A DNA stretch of 64,000 bases from Adiantum capillus-veneris (GCA_014529385.2 CM043948.1:78542291-78606290); one strand, 5' to 3'. Positions 22,635-35,350 are shown, counted from the stretch's first letter. A program made the numbers and translations. The notes: a model not told the origin generated them from the letters alone.

Positions 22635-25600
22635 GGATCGTCTCGTGGAACGTGCAAGGACTATGTGGGCCCCAGTTTCAGCAACAGCGGGGACAATTGC
22701 GTCAGGAGCTTCAGCGCTGCCTCGTGCAAGGAGATATTGATCTCCTTATGCTTCAGGAGCACCATTTGTATGAGAGCCGCATTAAGCGATGTGGTCAGAT
22801 TTTGCGTGGACGCTATGATACCTTTTGGTCAGCTGCTTTTGGACCTGGAGGCATCCAAGGTGGGGTATGTATGACTATTGCGAACTCATTGCAGCAGGCC
22901 ATTGTGGGCAGAGGGATTATTGTGCTAGGCAGGGCTCAATGGATTACTATGTAGGTTCAGGGTGGCCTTGTGGGCTTCCTGAACATCTATGCGCCCAATG
23001 TGTCGAGTGCTCGTGCAGAGTTTTCGTCACAGGTTGTTGAGTCTTTGCCACAAGTTGACCATTGGGGTGTAGGAGGGGACTTCAACATGTTGGAGGACCC
23101 TTCTGACAGGATCGGAGGCAGCCATGCTACTGTGCATGGAGTCGAGTTAGCAGCTTGGGAGAGGTTGTGTATGACTTTGAGGGTCTCGGATACATGGCAG
23201 CATTCTGGCTTTGTGAGGCCTCCAGAGAGTCTTGCCTTCTCTAGATCGGACCGCAGAGTGGGAGGAGTGAATCTATCCCGCATAGATCGCTTCTACACTA
23301 GTGACCACTTCAGTGACTTGGGGGGATCAGTGGGCATCCTGGCAGGGAAATCCTTCTCGGACCATGCACCAGTGATCCTCACAGTGGCAGATAGGCAGAG
23401 GAGTGGGAGCACGATGCTTCGCATCCCAGAGCGGGTCTTGTTGGACTGAGCACTCAGAGTGAGGGTAGAGGCTCTCTGGACAGAGGGCATGGATAGCCAG
23501 GCTCAGCGTGTAGACAGAGTGGCCTTAGGCCTAGCTTAGCTTAGCCACTTTTGTCTCCAGGAGTCTCTGGCTCGACGGGCTGCAGCGAGAGAGGAGGAGC
23601 AGCGTCTCAGACGAGGCATTGCTTCACTACAGAGGATGCAGGAGCAGCATCGAGACAGTCCATGGTTGGAGGCGCCATGAGTTTTCCTTTCAGCGACAGG
23701 CATCTCAGTGGACTCAGGTGGGTGACAGAGTGACAGGTGCTTTTTTTGAGACAGTGGGACCTCGGCACTCGCATGCCAAGGTCAATCAGTTGAGGAGACC
23801 CGATGGGTCAGTTGTTTGTGAGCCCGAGGATATGCGTGCAGTTGCTACTGAATTTATCGTGAGTTAATGTCGGTTGAGCCCCAGTCAGAGAGACAGAATG
23901 CATGCAGGGAGCAGGTTTGGGCACAGATGCCTTGTCTTGTGACTGAGGAGATGCATCAGAGGCTAAAGATACCTCTTCAGCTTGAGGAGATGCACACGGC
24001 TCTTAGGGCCCTCCCTGGTACATTTTGCACACAGGAGTGATGCCAGATAGCATGAGTGAGGGCCTGATTTACCTCATTCCAAAGGAGGGTGGCTCCTTGG
24101 ATGAGATTCGACAGTGGCGCCCCATCACCATCCTCAACTCAGCCTACAAAATTCTTGCCAAGGCTCTGAGTTTGAGGATTCAGCCACTTTTGGAGAGCCT
24201 TATACATGGGACTCAGACAGGTTTTGTCAAGGAACGTAGTATCCTTGAAAACATCTTCACTTTGTGGGAGGCTTCTGCCCTAGCACGACTCCGTGGGGAG
24301 GACCTTGTGATTCTTCTTCTCGATTTTGAGAAGGCATACGACAGAGTTGACTGGGACTTTCTAGAGGGCACACTATGCAGGATGCACTTATCAGATGCTT
24401 GGATCACAGGGGTGTTATCTTTGTACAGACAGGCTCACAGTCAGGTGCTTTTGGCAGGAGGTAGAGGTGAGCGCTTCATGCTCACACGATCGGTCAGACA
24501 GGGTTGTCTTCTTGCCCCCTTTCTCTTTTTGTTCTATGCGGAGGTGATGAGTAGATTTTTGGTGTCACAGCAGGTTGGTCTGAGGGGCTTAGCACTCCCT
24601 ATACGGGGAGATGAGCTTCTGGACACTCAGTTTGCCGACGACTCAGCCTTGTACTTAGAGGGCCAGGAGGCCAATTTACACATATGTGAGCAGGCTTTGG
24701 AGACATTCTGCTGTGCATCGTGCGCACTGATCAACTGGAGAAAGACAGTGGCTTTCTCGGTTGGTAGTGCTCCTATGCCAGATTGGATGCCAGGAGAGGG
24801 TTTCAGGTGGATTCCTCCAGGGACTGCAGTTCGGTACTTGGGTTGTCAGGTTGGTTTGGACTTGTCCCCCGAGCACCAGATTTCTCCTCTTCTCCTGTCC
24901 ATCAGGAGAAAGCTGTTACATTGGAGCTCAGCACGACTTTCGCTAGCTGGCAGAGTAGTAGTTGCCAACCAGGTGTTGTTGGCGACTATGTGGTACATCA
25001 CTTCTTGCTGGATCTCCTCGAGTTCTTGTATCAGCCAGGTAGAGAGGCTGATCAGGAACTTCCTTTGGTCAAGTCGCGACATTCAGATTGCCCGAGCCAA
25101 GATGGCTTGGTCGGTCATCACACTTCCTTGTTCTTAGGGAGGGCTTGGGATCATTGATCCAGCACAGCAGAGCAGAGCCCTTCTTGGGAAGTTCGTCGTC
25201 AGTGGACTTCTTCCAAACGAGGAGCCCTAGAAGGAGTTCTTGTTGTAGAGGCTTCGTGCCGGGGTGCCTCAGTCAGGAGGCCCTTGGCAACCTTCGACCA
25301 GATGGATCTTTACAGAGCTGCGCCGAGTTGGTTTGAGCAGGAGACTGGAGGACCAATTTGTTGTGAGTTTGCTTCGATCTTGGGAGCTCTTACGGCGTGG
25401 CCTAGAGCAGAGACAGCCGACGTGCACGGAGGAGCGCCTACGGCAGCCCCTCGTAAGGAACCCAATGGTTAGCACTCAGAGAGGCGACTTGGTTGGGAGT
25501 CGGCCTCATGTTTGGCCTCATGTTTCTTGGGGTCCCATGGCAGCAGGTCCAGCGCGCTCTCTAGGTAATTGGCTAGCGTTCACAGGTTTGTCAGAGGAGG

Positions 25601-26534
25601 TGCAGGCTGTCCAGCTACAGGGCATGAGAGGGATGCAGAGCATGTGTCAGGACATCTCAGAGTCAGTTCCAGCTGAGTGGCTCACGCCTCTCGAGCCAGT
25701 AGCACCCCAGTGGATGGGAGCCTTCACACGACTGGAGGCTCTCATTTCAGACAGGGGTTGCTCAAAGACTGTCCCAGCCCTGTTCTTCGAGCTTCAGGGT
25801 GGGGGACGATTACAATGAGTTGCAGTAGAGGCCCCGTAGGTAGCAGAGTGCTGTTTCTAGAGAATCCGAGTTGTGGGCATCTGTGGGAGGACTTGCGTCA
25901 TCAACCCTGACCCAACAGCTATGAGACAGGACACTAGAGGCTATGGGCTTGGGAGTGCTGTTTACTGGCACGAGTATAGTGGGATCCTGGTGAGTGGCCA
26001 TGGAGGGACCCCTTCTCTTCTACAGACCGCCCAGGAGTCCCCTTTTTTCAGTACACTGTTCGGCTTGGACGTCATATACTTGCAGCACAGAGAGAGGCCC
26101 GCCCCGCTGCAGCACGTCATTGGCAGGAGGAGGGCCTCACAATAGAGTTCTTGGCAGCTTTTTGGCAGAGGCTGTGGGACTCTAGACAGCCGAGGCGCGT
26201 CACTTTGTTCCAGTGGCTGGTTGCACACAGAGCCACAACAGTAGGGAGTTGGCTTGTGCATAGTGGTCTCTCGGCCGCATGTGCAGCCTGTGACCAGTTG
26301 GTGGAGAGTCAGCGTCACTGTCTTTGGGACTGTCCTTCGGCCCAGCAGGTGTGGCTACGAGTTCTTCGGTTGATGCCTTCCCTCTCTACGGCTCGACAGT
26401 ACACTTGGGGGGCAACGGCCTGGTCCACCCTCACGGGCCCGACACTTCAGTTTGAGCTATCTTCCACCAACACGATGATAGTGATGCAGGGGGGGAGACC
26501 TACACTCCAGCTTGCTACAGATCTTACTCCATAG
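22631..26534 (+). pseudogene. LINE ORF2 (endonuclease, reverse transcriptase, zinc motif)
   Basis: It starts MRIVSWNVQGL, the APE-type endonuclease first strand; LMLQEHH, GVGGDFNM and FSDHAPVIL supply the further catalytic motifs. Stops occur at 22952 and 23447, with a frameshift near 23650. The RT frame 24025-25137 includes IYLIPKEGG, LDFEKAYDRVDW, SVRQGCLLAP and the catalytic QFADDSALY. Thumb and linker continue in broken frames (25264-25818). The C-terminal frame 26151-26534 contains CAACDQLVESQRHCLWDC, the zinc-binding motif (zf-RVT) of plant L1 elements. Domain order matches the family; the protein is inactive as written. Confidence 0.88.
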
Positions 26535-27012
26535 GAGTGGTGCAGTGAGAGAGAGGAGTGTTGGGAGATCATCAGCGGCCTAGCTCTCTGGTTCATCTAG
26601 CGGGCCCGTTGTTTCTGCATTTTTGAGGCTCGCCCTGTGCCACCAGCAGAGACTGTTTGTGACTTTTGGCTAGAGCTGATCCATACTCTCAAAGGACAGC
26701 TTGAGGGACTATAGGGCAGCTCCGAGCGCATGCGGGAGCGCTGCGAGGCTTTCCTTCGACTCTGGCACCCTGGGCCTTTCTACACCATTGTCCAGGGGGT
26801 GCCCAGATGGCACTACTGTCCACCTGTGTGGCTCTTCCCTCCTTCCATCTCTTGATTTAGCCTCATTGTATATATGCTGTTTTTTCATTGGGAGAGTCTC
26901 CCCATCATGCTTGTTGTAGCCCTCTCCTGCAGAGGTGAATGTAGCCCTATGGGCAGTTTTCATTAACTAATAGAAGGATCTTTTTCTCGGAAGAAAAAAA
27001 TTGTAAATCCAT

Positions 27013-27999
27013 GGGACGGAGCTGACTCGACTAGTGCATAATAGCTACAAGAGGGTGTCAATCTCTCAAAAAAAAAGAAATAACTCGTATCTAACTCATG
27101 CCACACTCAAGTGACAGAAATCACTAAAAGCCAACCACTCATCAGCAAAATCACATTTTTTGCAGCATCAAATAACATCCAAACGTAACAAAAATTCAAG
27201 GACATGTTTATAAGACCTAAACACTCATGTTTATGGTCTCAAACCCCACTTTAGGTCAAGTGACAAAATCGTGATTATTAACAACAGTGGATTTTTGACC
27301 TAGTCGTTTTCCACCCAAAATGCATCTAATGCTTAGCAATGATACGAATACCCTGCCTATGCTTAGTTTTTTATTTTGAAGTGTAAATTCCTAGTTGTGA
27401 TGAAATTAGGCGGCGGGTTGGCGACGCCAAAGGCTACCAATTACTGTGATGTACTTACGTCAGTGCGTAGAGCTCTTACCTACAGTTGCAATGCAACAAC
27501 CGCGACTGCAATGTGGCAACCAAGGAGGGAGTAGGAAGCGCGAGAAGGAGAGAAGTCAGCACCATTAGCTCACGCTGTGTATTTCATTATCCAAAAATTA
27601 ATAATAACTTACAATAATTGACTTTGATACCTTAGCCAAGGTTTTTGGTGGTCAAAACTAATAATCAGGGAGTTCTACCAAAGATCGATAATGACAAGTT
27701 GATACAATCTGGAAGCTTGTAGCCCAGCTCATCTATTACAAGGTTTATCAAAACAATAAGTGTTTTCACAATGAAAACTCCGAAAAATGGTATCCGTGGT
27801 ATCTGTATATGTTGTTGCTAATAGTGTGTGTGTGATGCTCCCTCAACCATAGTACACTGGTGGTGTGTGTTTTGTGAATAGTGTGTGTGTGTGTGTTGCT
27901 AATAGTGTGTGATGCTCCCTCAACCCTAGTACACTGGTGGGAGGTAGGGCCACCATGTGTAGCCCTACCTAAACCAAATACTATCAAATGAAATATATG
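27013..27999. other. Flank of the LINE with one diverged palindrome unit
   Basis: A single degenerate copy of the palindromic motif lies at 27262-27282 (block C). At 27815-27945 a local direct repeat contains GTGTGTGATGCTCCCTCAACC twice-over with GT runs. No gene is supported. The first part is presumably the remainder of the Gypsy 5' LTR displaced by the LINE. Confidence 0.45.
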
Positions 28000-30575
28000 A
28001 ACATAAAGAGTTCTCGAAAGGAGTTTATAAGCAAGTTATAAAGGGAACCTTGCAGTAAAGTGGTGTGCATAGGGCTTATAAAATCAAGACTATCAAAACT
28101 AGATCTAATTATACATATAGAGATTCAATCAATTGCATGATGTTTTGATGGTGTCAATGGAAAAACCAAAAGTATCAAGTATGAAAGAACTTACCACCAG
28201 AATTTTGTGCACATGCACTGGTAAATGCTAATGGAAAGAGATTTATGTATGTGGTTACCACTCCACAGACTTGAGTCTTGTATAGAAGGGTTCAGTCCAA
28301 TGTTAGCAAGAAAGGTAGTTTAGAGTAAAAAACCCTATAAATTAGCATAAGCTATAATAATCGCTTAGGGATCTAGTAGTTCCATTTAGATTTGATACAC
28401 CACTAAATACATATGTGTACCTGACCAAGTTTGGTTCCGAGAAGCACTAACCCTTCTGTTTGGAATGGGTGGGTCAAGTATAGCAGGTATAATGAGTCTA
28501 AGTTCAGGTCCATTGTATCATGCTAGTCCCACCAAGGACTAGTTGTAAAAATGTATGTGTGTGCTTGTATTGAATATCCAACAATAGATTGAATCATATA
28601 ATCTATTGAATCATATGATGGAGCTGGCGAGACCACATATAAACTAATGTAAGAGAATTTTGACACATTGATTTTTTGAGTAAATACAATGTATTCCAAT
28701 AATCATACAAACAAGTTATACTTGTGTTATCATTATAAAGACAACAATCGTAGATTTTTTTGAGACAAATTAATTATGTTGTTGAACCTGTAGTTTGCTA
28801 AGTAATCCCAAGGAAGGATCCTTTTGCCTCCCACTATCCAAGAACATAGGCATGCCACTACTGACATTACTTGGGAAGATATGTGTCAATGACCCCTTCT
28901 CCATGTTATTGGTGTCCAAAATTACAAAGAAACTAAAAGATAATTAGAGATTAGTCTCATGACAAAGAGAAATTGAACCATAGTTTGGATATTTTTAATA
29001 TTGTATATGCTTAGCAATTTCTTTTGTGAAAAGCTTCTTACTTCTATTTTATGAAAGATCCTTGTAAGACAAGGTCCCCACAACAATCTAATGTCAAAAT
29101 TTTAATCACAAGTTTATACAATTCCTTCTTCTAGATTACCAACAATCAAAAGTAAAATTTATGGGCAGCATCTCCCTTGTACAACAGAGAGTTTTTCAAA
29201 TGTCTGGTCAGTGCAATGTCATCTCTGTTGAGACCCTCACATGATGTTTAAGGCTTTGGAAACCGCTTAAAAGTAAAAGAAAATTGAAATTTAAAAATGC
29301 TAGTGTGTTATTTTTGAGTCAAAACTCATCAAACCGAACCTGGTTATCAGAAGTTTAAAATGTTGTTCACTAAATATAGTCATCACTTACAGCAAGTCAG
29401 GGCATTTTTGTTTCCAATCAAGGTATGTAACAAGGATTGTAGAACTTGAGGCCACACGTTTCTCCCTATTCCGAGCACCATTGTGTTAACAAAACATAAT
29501 CATTGTGGACAATCATATCAATAAAGATTATGCTTAAGAGCTATGTTATAACTAATATGCTAATTACTTTTGTGTTTCTTCAATTTCCTTGTTAGTTTCA
29601 ACTTTATGTCTAAATATCCTTGAAAACTCAAGTTTATGGTCAAATACGCCCCACGATATATTACTAAAAAACAACAAAGAAAACCCAAGCAGTATCTCCT
29701 TTGTTTTTTGAGCATGTTTTCCAAAAGTCCAATACCAAAAAGTGTACATAGTATGTGTGCAAGCAACGGTCCATTAAACTACTCCCAGATGCTTGTTGTC
29801 AATGAAGCTCAGAACAACTGCCAAGAACTATATATCTCCAAGCCAACAATGAGCAATCCATTCCCAGATTTGGTTTTTGATAAGTGTGCATCTGCACAAA
29901 TTTCAAAAAAGAATTGTTTTCATTTTGATACATTTTGAAAAATCCCATAGTCTGCCATCTGGCCCATCTCTTATGAGATCCTCATAGGAGGCTAATGGTG
30001 TCCGAAAAAGAAAAACAAGTAGCTTCAATCAATCTGCAGTATGTCAAAATGAATAATGTCCTTGCATTTTTATTCTTTCAAGGTAAATAACCCTACATTT
30101 GTTACCATTACCAGTTCAACACTCATCAGTACCTATTGAAATATTTTTTGCCCCTCCTAAACAAATATGTCTCAAATTCTATATTTGAGTCTACAAAACC
30201 TGCAAAAGCCATCGTACATATGTATATGTACAAAGCTACACTATTCCAGAAAAACCAGACCTAATAAAAAAACTAATGAGAATATATACCAAATCGAGTA
30301 TTGAGTAGGTATAGCTTCACCTATCCTTAATATATTATTCTCCATCGTATCGTACATGTGGGATGAATCCAAGATCCCTATTTTGCACCCGCCAAATACG
30401 GCATGTGTCCATAACAAGAAGAAACTCCGTGGTGATAGATGCCTTCCTCCAATTATACATTTGCAAAGTGATGCCATCCTTGCACAACAAAAGAACTGAA
30501 AGCGCCCAAAATTTTTGTCATCCATAGATGTGGATATCCATGAGCAATCGATTTGGGTCTTCATTGCTATGTAAA
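28000..30575. repeat. Segmental repeat S, copy 1
   Basis: About 2.58 kb, collinear with 42800-45325 by many shared words (for example GGAGTTTATAAG, AGTTTGCTAAGTAATCCCAA, GGGCAGCATCTCCCTTGTAC). Divergence is substantial, with indels. On the minus strand near 28920-28760 a protein-like stretch ending SLGLLSKL is kept in both copies, hinting at a decayed exon. No intact ORF. It ends at a (GT)n tract. Confidence 0.75.
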
Positions 30576-31739
30576 CCAATGTGTGTGTGTGTGTGTGTGT
30601 CAGAGAGAGAGAGAGAGAGAGAGAGACTCAGAGATGCATTTTTTAAAAGCGAGTAGGGAGCCAAGGTAAAGTGAGCATGAAGAGGATTTTGAGGGTGTAT
30701 GTGTGTGTGTGTGTGTGTGTGTGCACAAGTTTCTGTCTATGTGTATTGACACTCTTTGCAAGAGGGTGTTGCCAAGTTACGTAATATTCTACTACGCTTG
30801 CAAGTCATAGCGATGCCAGTGACGTTAGTCCTCATGCAAGCTAACAATATAACGGGAGTGGATCACAGAGTATTAGTAAAGCATTAATCAAGGTAGGTAA
30901 TTTTAGGTGAAAGCTACTCATCTAAGAGTTATCTAAAGCATATCAAGGTTGGGAAGATCAGTTGGGTAGTATGGGGAGAGGGGATCATCATTGCATGCAC
31001 CAAGGGAATTTAGAGAGGAATTGAGAGGAGGAAAGCCGCTAAGAAAGGCTTATGGCATTGAGGTGAAAATCACGTGGGTGTGATCAAAGTTTACCACCCG
31101 GAATTATGGGTAGCTAGGTAGCATATGTATCCACGCCTACACAGATATGCCCAGCTTAAACAATGTCATCTTGTTGTCAAGAGGTATATAGGGGAGCTCA
31201 TTTATGCTATAGCTCAATTAGTCATCAAAACATAGACGTCACCCTAATCTAGGATATCGTCTGTTAACATAAATTCAGCTAGGTGTGTCTTTGTAAATCT
31301 AATGAAACTTTGAAAGGAGTCCGACTTCTTCTCAACCTCCATCATTGGTTTGTATATAGATGTCAATATAATTCTAATCTCTAATTCATGAAAAGGATGT
31401 GGGCCTAAGGGCTATAATTTTCGTACTTGACCAGAAGACAGGCACTACAACATAACCCAAAGTTATGGACGTCCTATATATCGACGCCCGTGCCTTTCCA
31501 CGTCCATATCGACGTTCTTACACTCCGTCGATATGTGCGTCGATATGCCCGTGGTTATATGCGTTAAAAGGTAAAGTTTTCCACGCGTATATCGACGGAC
31601 ATATGAACGCCAAGATTTTGGGGGGGGGAAAAGTCGAACCCGTGCAAAGGGGCCATTTTTGCCCTCAACGCACGCGTTCTCAGATCTTGGCCGAAACCTG
31701 CGCAGCAGGTATTATGGCCCTCTTCCCCCCCCCAACCCC

Positions 31740-31786
31740 CCCCTCTCTCTCTCTCTCTCTCTCCACATCGTATGTGTGTGTGTGTA

Positions 31787-31825
<39 letters not shown>

Positions 31826-31860
31826 CAGAGAGAGAGGTGTGTGTGTGTGTAGGAAAGAGA

Positions 31861-31901
<41 letters not shown>

Positions 31902-31927
31902 GTGTGTGTGTGTGTGTAGGAAAGAGG

Positions 31928-31966
<39 letters not shown>

Positions 31967-31982
31967 AGTGTGTGTGTATGTG

Positions 31983-32024
<42 letters not shown>

Positions 32025-32115
32025 GTGTGTGTGCGTGTAGGAAATTAAAGAGAGAGATAGAGAGAGAAAAATGTGCGTAGGAAATTAAAACTAGAGAGAG
32101 AGAGAGAGAGAGAAT
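31740..32115. repeat. Compound (CT)n/(GA)n/(GT)n block in CACTA-2
   Basis: Four or more iterations of a (GA)n run followed by GTGTGTGTGTAGGAAAGAG, i.e. a tandem of about 65-70 bp built of microsatellite. ORFs across it are Arg/Glu strings and are not genes. Confidence 0.9.
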
Positions 32116-32159
32116 TATGGTTTGCGTAAAAAATTAAAATTAAAGAAAGAAATGAAATG

Positions 32160-32590
32160 AAATGTTATATTAACTCTTGAAAAGGCCAAAGTGACCTATG
32201 AGACCAGAAAGTTACAATGTGGTAGACTGATACAAAGTCAGAGTAACAAGATGAAAAAATAAAATATTATGGAATCCTAAACTGCTGGGTGTGGACTAAG
32301 CAGCTAAAACAGCTAGCTGGGATAGGTAGATCATAGGAGATCCAGCATCTGTCATCGCTCGCGGACCTCATCAATCTCCTCCAAGGTCAGTAGTCTGACC
32401 GGGCGTTGTGCATGTCGAGCCAAAGTGACCTAGATCGTCTGATGCAGCCTCTGACTTCATTTGACCAGCTCAAAATACATTTGAAGCTCAACTCTCACCT
32501 TTACACATGAAAGTCCTCTAGGGAGCAACGACAGCGTCGTCATTGCTCTTAGAGACAAGCTTCCTCCTCAAAAAAAGGTTGGGCGGGGGC
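32160..32590 (-). other. Possible coding remnant in CACTA-2
   Basis: The minus strand gives VRVELQMYFELVK and later LLTLEEIDEVRER in one frame separated by stops. This is protein-like and perhaps the C-terminal end of a lost transposon protein, but no family is recognised. Its orientation is opposite to that inferred from the shared module. Confidence 0.25.
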
Positions 32591-35165
32591 ATATAACAAG
32601 CCGTAGGTCAAATGGATAGAAGAAACGCCCAAAATACAAGCCGTTTTTTAAGTCCGGTTGGGTTTTTCTACGAAAAAACGCAAACGGACTTCATAAACGG
32701 CTTCTACGCCGTAGGTCAAATCTGGTTGCATTTTTCTATGGAAAAATGCAAACGGACTTCGCAAATGGCTTCTATGCTACCGAAACCATCCGTAGTCCAT
32801 TAGGTAGTCTTAAGGCAATGTCAAGAGCATGTATGGAAAGCCGTAGGTCAAACGGACAGAGGAAACGTCAAATACACAAGCCGTAGGTCAAATCCAGTTG
32901 CGTTTTTCTACGGAAAAACGCAAACAGTCTTCGGAAACTGATTCTATGCCTACCAAAACCATCCGTAGTCCATTAAGTAGTCTTTAGGCAATGTCAAGAG
33001 CGTGTATGGAAAGCCATAAGTCAAATGGATAGAAAAAATGCCAAATACACAAGCTGTAGGTCAAATCCGGTTGCGTTTTTCGACGGAAAAATGCAAACGG
33101 AGTTCGGAAATGGCTTCTATGCCTATCGAAACCATCCGTAGTTCATTAAGTAGTCTTAAGTCAATTTCAAGAGCGTGTATGGAAAGTCGTAGGTCAATGG
33201 GTTTGAATTAACGCCAAATACACAAGCCGTAGGTCAAATCCGGTTGCGTTTTTCTAGGAAAAAACGCAAACGGATTTCGGAAATGACTTGTATGCCTACT
33301 GAAACCATCCGTAGTCCATTAGGTAGTCTTAAAGCAATGTCAAGAGCGCGTATGGCAAGTCGTAGGTCAAAAGGATAGAAGAAACGCCAAATACACAATC
33401 TGTAGGTCAAATCCGATTGCGTTTTTCTAGTGAAAAACGCAAACGGGCTTCGGAAATGGCTTCTATGCTTACCCAAACCATCCGTAGTTCATTAAGTAGT
33501 TTTAAAGCAATGTCAAGAGCATGTGTGGCAAGCCGTAGGTCAATGGGTTTGAATTAACGCCAAATAGACAAGCCGTAGGTCAAATCTGATTGCGTTTTTC
33601 TACGGAAAAACGCAAACGGATTTTGGAAATGAATTCTATGCCTACTGAAACCATCCATATTCCATTAGGTAGTCTTAAAGAAATGTCAAGAGCGTGTATG
33701 GAAAGCCGTAGGTGAAACGGATAGAAGAAATGCCAAATACACAAGCCATAGGTCAAATCCGATTGCGTTTTTCTATGAAAAAATGCAGACGGACTTCCGA
33801 AACTAATTCTACGCCTACCGAAACCATTTTTAGTCCATTAAGTAGTCTTAAGGCAATGTCAAGACCTTCTATGGAAAGCCGTCGGTTAAACGGATAGAAG
33901 AAACGTCAAATACACAAGCCATACGTCAAATCCGGTTGCGTTTTTCTACGAAAAAACGCAAACGGACTTCGCAAATGGCTTCTATGCCTACTTACACCAT
34001 CCGTAGACGATTAGGTAGTCTTTAGGAAATATGAAGAGCGCGTATGGCAAGCCGTAGGTCAAACGGATAGAAGAAACTCCAAATACACAATCCGTAGGTC
34101 AAATCCGATTGCATTTTTTGACGGAAAAAACGCGAACGGACTTCGAAAATGGCTTCTATGCCTACCGAAAACATCCGTAGTTCATTAAGTACTCTTAAAG
34201 CAATGTCAAGAGCGTGTATGGCAAGACGTAGGTCAATGGGTTTGAATTAATGCCAAATACACAAGCCGTAGGTCAAATCCGATTGCGTTTTTCTACGGAA
34301 AAACGCAAACGGATTTTGGAAATGACTTGTATGCCTACTGAAACCATCCGTAGTCCACTAGGTAGTCTTAAAGCAATGTAAATAGTGAGTATGGCAAGCC
34401 GTAGGTCAAACGGATAGAAGAAACGCCAAATACGCAAGCCGTAGGTCAAATCCGGTTGCGTTTTTCTACGGAAAAACGCAAACGGACTTCGGAAATGGCT
34501 TCTATGCCTACCGAAACCATCCGTAGTTCATTAAGTAGTCTTAAAGCAATGTCAAGAGTATGTATGGCAAGCCGTAGGTCAATGGATTTGAATTAACGCC
34601 AAATACACAAGCCGTAGGTCAAATCCGGTTCCGTTTTTTTACGAAAAAACGCAAACGGATTTCGGAACTGACTTCTATGCCTACTGAAAACAACCGTAGT
34701 CCATTAGGTAGTCTTAAATCAATATCAAGAGCACGAATGGCAAGCTGTAGGTCAAACAGATAGAAGAAACGCCAAATACACAAGCCGTAGGTCAAATCCG
34801 ACAGCGTTTTTCTACTGAAAAACGCAAACGGACTTCGAAAACTGATTCTACGTCTACCGAAACCATCCATAGTCCATTAAATAGTCTTAAGGCAATGTCA
34901 AGACCGTGTATGGAAAGTCGTAGGTTAAACAGACAGAAGAAACGTCAAATACACAAGCCGTAGGTCAAATCCGGTTGCGTTTTTCTACGAAAAAACGCAA
35001 ACGGACTTCGAAAATGGCTTTTATGCCTACTGAAACCATCCACAGACGATTAGGTAGTCTTTAGGCAATGTAAAGAGCGCTTATGGCAAGCCGTAGGTCA
35101 AACGGATAGAAGAAACACCAAATACACAAGCCGTAGGTCAAATCCGATTGCGTTTTTCTACGGAG
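32590..35165. repeat. 173-bp satellite with six-monomer higher-order structure
   Basis: About 15 monomers of 171-175 bp, each with two AAGCCGTAGGTCAAA words and a hairpin with arms TTGCGTTTTT and AAAAACGCAA. Two monomer types alternate: A has GGATAGAAGAAACG, B has GGGTTTGAATTAACG. The order is AAABABAAABABAAA, a six-monomer period of about 1,038 bp. Private variants recur at that spacing, e.g. AACGTCAAATACAC at 32860, 33903 and 34945, and GACGATTAGGTAGTCTTTAGG at about 34005 and 35043. Confidence 0.9.
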
Positions 35166-35214
35166 ATAGCCGTTGGATGTTGAAGAAACTATAGGAACTA
35201 AAAGAGGCAAAGGG

Positions 35215-35350
35215 GTTTTGCCCGCTACATGCATTTCCATGTACACCTGGGAGTGCATGTATGTGTCTATCCATATAGGATTTGACTAATAAAGATGAGA
35301 TTTTGACCCGGTGGTCCTGATCTCCGTACACCTCTAGACCACGCGGTTCA
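35215..35350 (+). other. Module shared with CACTA-1
   Basis: Reverse-complement match to 5950-6100, including GATCTCCGTACACCTCTAGACC and AATAAAGATGAGATT. Probably an ancestral leader segment of this CACTA family. Confidence 0.6.

Larger units (their letters stand above)
20216..26997 (+). mobile_element. L1-type LINE (non-LTR retrotransposon), full-length but decayed
   Basis: It encodes ORF1 (gag-like) and ORF2 (endonuclease, reverse transcriptase, Cys/His zinc motif) on the plus strand. It is flanked by AAATTGTCAATCCAT (20201-20215) and AAATTGTAAATCCAT (26998-27012), a 15-bp target duplication with one mismatch. The 3' end is a short A-rich tail after TTTTTCTCGGAAG. The 5' region is C-rich and pyrimidine-rich. 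It landed in the Gypsy sequence about 60 bp beyond the PBS, hence in the Gypsy 5' LTR. Multiple nonsense codons and at least one frameshift make it inactive. Confidence 0.85.

Noticed and set aside
31465-32040. A 191-codon plus-strand ORF in CACTA-2
   Set aside because: Its length comes from GA/GT tracts; the first 80 codons overlap subterminal repeats of the transposon.
33234-34870. ORFs of 80 codons at 33234-33476 and 34619-34870 with similar translations
   Set aside because: Similarity follows from the DNA satellite; most monomers are closed in that frame.
32590-35165. CRISPR-like array
   Set aside because: Regular spacing is monomer-scale tandem repetition with similar, not unique, intervening sequence; the context is a eukaryotic transposon.
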